From the NCBI GenBank assembly GCA_017521285.1, contig JAFXDG010000076.1, positions 1-35,226 of the forward strand: a stretch of DNA of 35,226 nucleotides, in the 5' to 3' direction. The stretch comes from Bacteroidaceae bacterium. Its GTDB lineage: Bacteria; Bacteroidota; Bacteroidia; Bacteroidales; Bacteroidaceae. The notes under the pieces were generated by a model that was given only the letters and a program-made list of their open reading frames with translations, ran no database searches and was not told where the DNA came from. Shown piece after piece: positions 34,545-35,226 of the stretch (the stretch's first letter is position 1; each line of letters begins with the position of its first letter). Both the position numbers and the translations under genes were made by a program.

Positions 34545-34592
34545 TCCAAAACGCAGAGGAGTAGAGGCGCAGAGATTCCCTTTTTAGAGTTT
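34545..34592. repeat. AACGCAGAGG...GGCGCAGAG repeat
   Basis: The plus strand holds AACGCAGAGGAGTAGAGGCG then CAGAGATTCC, a degenerate repeat of CGCAGAG units of a kind I have seen between genes in Bacteroides. It is non-coding. Confidence 0.4.
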
Positions 34593-34650
34593 GAGAGAGG
34601 CTTGGAGAAACAGCCCTCTACGAGCGTTTGGAGGTGTTCCATTGACCGGC

Positions 34651-34866
34651 TTGTCATTCTGACGATAGGAAGACGAGTTGTTGGACATAGCGAAAAATCT
34701 GTAAACGTCAACATAATGGCTATTGCCATTAGCCATCCGCCATAGCTCAATGTCATGCTGACGAAGGAAGCATCTGGGGACGTATGCTTGAGAATTGTTT
34801 TGCTGACATTTACAGATTCTTCACTGCGTTCAGACGAGTTGTTGAGGACTTCGTCCGAAAAATGAC
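34651..34866. repeat. Composite intergenic repeat element
   Basis: ATCTGTAAACGTCA (34697-34710) is inverted, with one change, as TGACATTTACAGAT (34804-34817). TGTCATTCTGACGAT and TGTCATGCTGACGAA (about 34652 and 34751) are direct copies, and AGACGAGTTGTTG occurs twice (about 34671 and 34833). A small ATGGCTA/TAGCCAT hairpin lies near 34715-34735. The minus-strand reading frame here is not a gene. The 34403-34917 interval therefore holds a promoter and repeats only. Confidence 0.6.
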
Positions 34867-34917
34867 AAAGCACCGGAAAAGGAAAATCAAAAATCATAAA
34901 TCATAAATCAAAAAATC

Positions 34918-35013
34918 ATGGAAAAACGAGAGATTTGGAAACTGGTGATTCAGACACTCATCACCATCCTTACGGCCATCGGCACGAGCATCGGGGTGGT
35001 GAGCTGTATGTAA
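34918..35013 (+). CDS. Smalltalk-type micro-protein (31 aa)
   Basis: ATG at 34918 opens a 31-codon frame, MEKREIWKLVIQTLITILTA then IGTSIGVVSCM and TAA. This matches the pattern of the 'smalltalk protein' family of Bacteroidales: a basic start with W at about residue 7, a single hydrophobic helix (about 8-24) and a C-terminal (V/T)SC(M). The Cys near the end looks like a truncated lipobox. The function is unknown. It is usually found close to HU-like proteins and N-acetylmuramoyl-alanine amidases; neither is adjacent here within the window, although one could follow to the right. The upstream leader is A-rich. Confidence 0.75.
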   Translation: MEKREIWKLVIQTLITILTAIGTSIGVVSCM

Positions 35014-35056
35014 GGGGCCTTTCATAATAAAAAACGAGGGTGTGTCATAATTAACT

Positions 35057-35209
35057 TTTTAGACGCAGATAACGCGGATGACGCAGATTTTTCTTGATTA
35101 TTATACCCGACCATACCCTAATGAAAAAATCAAAAGAGGTTTTCGATGAGCCGAAAGGGCGAATAAAGGTTATAATTTATCTGCGTTATCCGCGTCATCC
35201 GCGTCTAAA
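35057..35209. repeat. Inverted repeat of ACGCRGATR units at the right edge
   Basis: The left arm (about 35058-35088) consists of three 9-bp units, ACGCAGATA, ACGCGGATG and ACGCAGAT. The right arm (about 35179-35209) is their reverse complement with about three differences over 30 bp. Some 90 nt of AT-rich, non-coding DNA lies between. No gene is seen in 35014-35226. Confidence 0.7.
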
Positions 35210-35226
35210 GAATGAAAAGAAGGCGC

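Noticed and set aside
34541-34897. 118-codon minus-strand frame
   Set aside because: It overlaps the mosaic repeat and reads through its direct copies (SERSEES...); it is an artefact of repeat composition.

Overview
The window comes from a Bacteroidales bacterium of the Bacteroidaceae/Prevotellaceae type. The grounds are a SusC/SusD starch locus, Bacteroidetes-type promoters (TAnnTTTG at -7, TTTG at -33), A-rich rather than Shine-Dalgarno leaders, a putative porin/DUF4421 block, DUF4468 and a 'smalltalk' micro-protein. I cannot fix the genus from sequence alone.

Layout. (1) 1-1172: the N-terminus of a probable type III restriction (Res/DEAD-helicase) gene runs off the left edge. It is divergent from an HU/winged-helix DNA-binding gene, across a repeat-rich intergenic region. 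(2) 1239-10093, minus strand: glucan-degradation operon of GH77 4-alpha-glucanotransferase, pullulanase, GH97 alpha-glucosidase (SusB type) and GH13 neopullulanase (SusA type). (3) 10358-15763, plus strand: putative porin, solute-binding-like protein, Gfo/Idh/MocA oxidoreductase and DUF4421 protein. (4) 15874-18312, minus strand: MFS sugar transporter and LacI-family regulator. (5) 18522-29555, plus strand: GH53 galactanase lipoprotein, SusC, SusD, SusE, SusF, then an independently promoted GH13 alpha-amylase with C-terminal modules. (6) 29746-33732, minus strand: 2-oxoacid:ferredoxin oxidoreductase cluster (TPR protein, 4Fe-4S, alpha, a 55-aa membrane protein, beta, four-helix-bundle protein, gamma), with short-period repeat arrays between genes. 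(7) 33812-35226: DUF4468 protein, composite repeats, smalltalk protein and an inverted repeat at the right edge.

How it works together (inference from families). The secreted amylase and SusCDEF would bind, cut and import starch oligosaccharides. SusA, SusB and pullulanase-type enzymes would finish them in the periplasm. The MFS carrier would bring maltose or glucose polymers into the cytoplasm, where the CBM20-bearing GH77 would act.

The main new observation is regulatory. No SusR is present. Instead a LacI-family gene sits in the locus, and near-palindromic GCAAACGTTTGC operators occur upstream of five transcription units: the GH77 operon, lacI-MFS, GH53, susCDEF and the amylase. Each operator centre lies 61.5-64.5 bp upstream of the first base of a TAnnTTTG-type -7 box, and these promoters lack a good -33 box. 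This geometry suggests that the LacI-family protein acts as an activator from a fixed upstream position. It also places a GH53 galactanase in the starch regulon. Other points of interest are a hairpin at the predicted 5' end of the susC mRNA, micro-repeat arrays anchored at stop codons, and a four-helix-bundle gene inserted in the oxidoreductase cluster.
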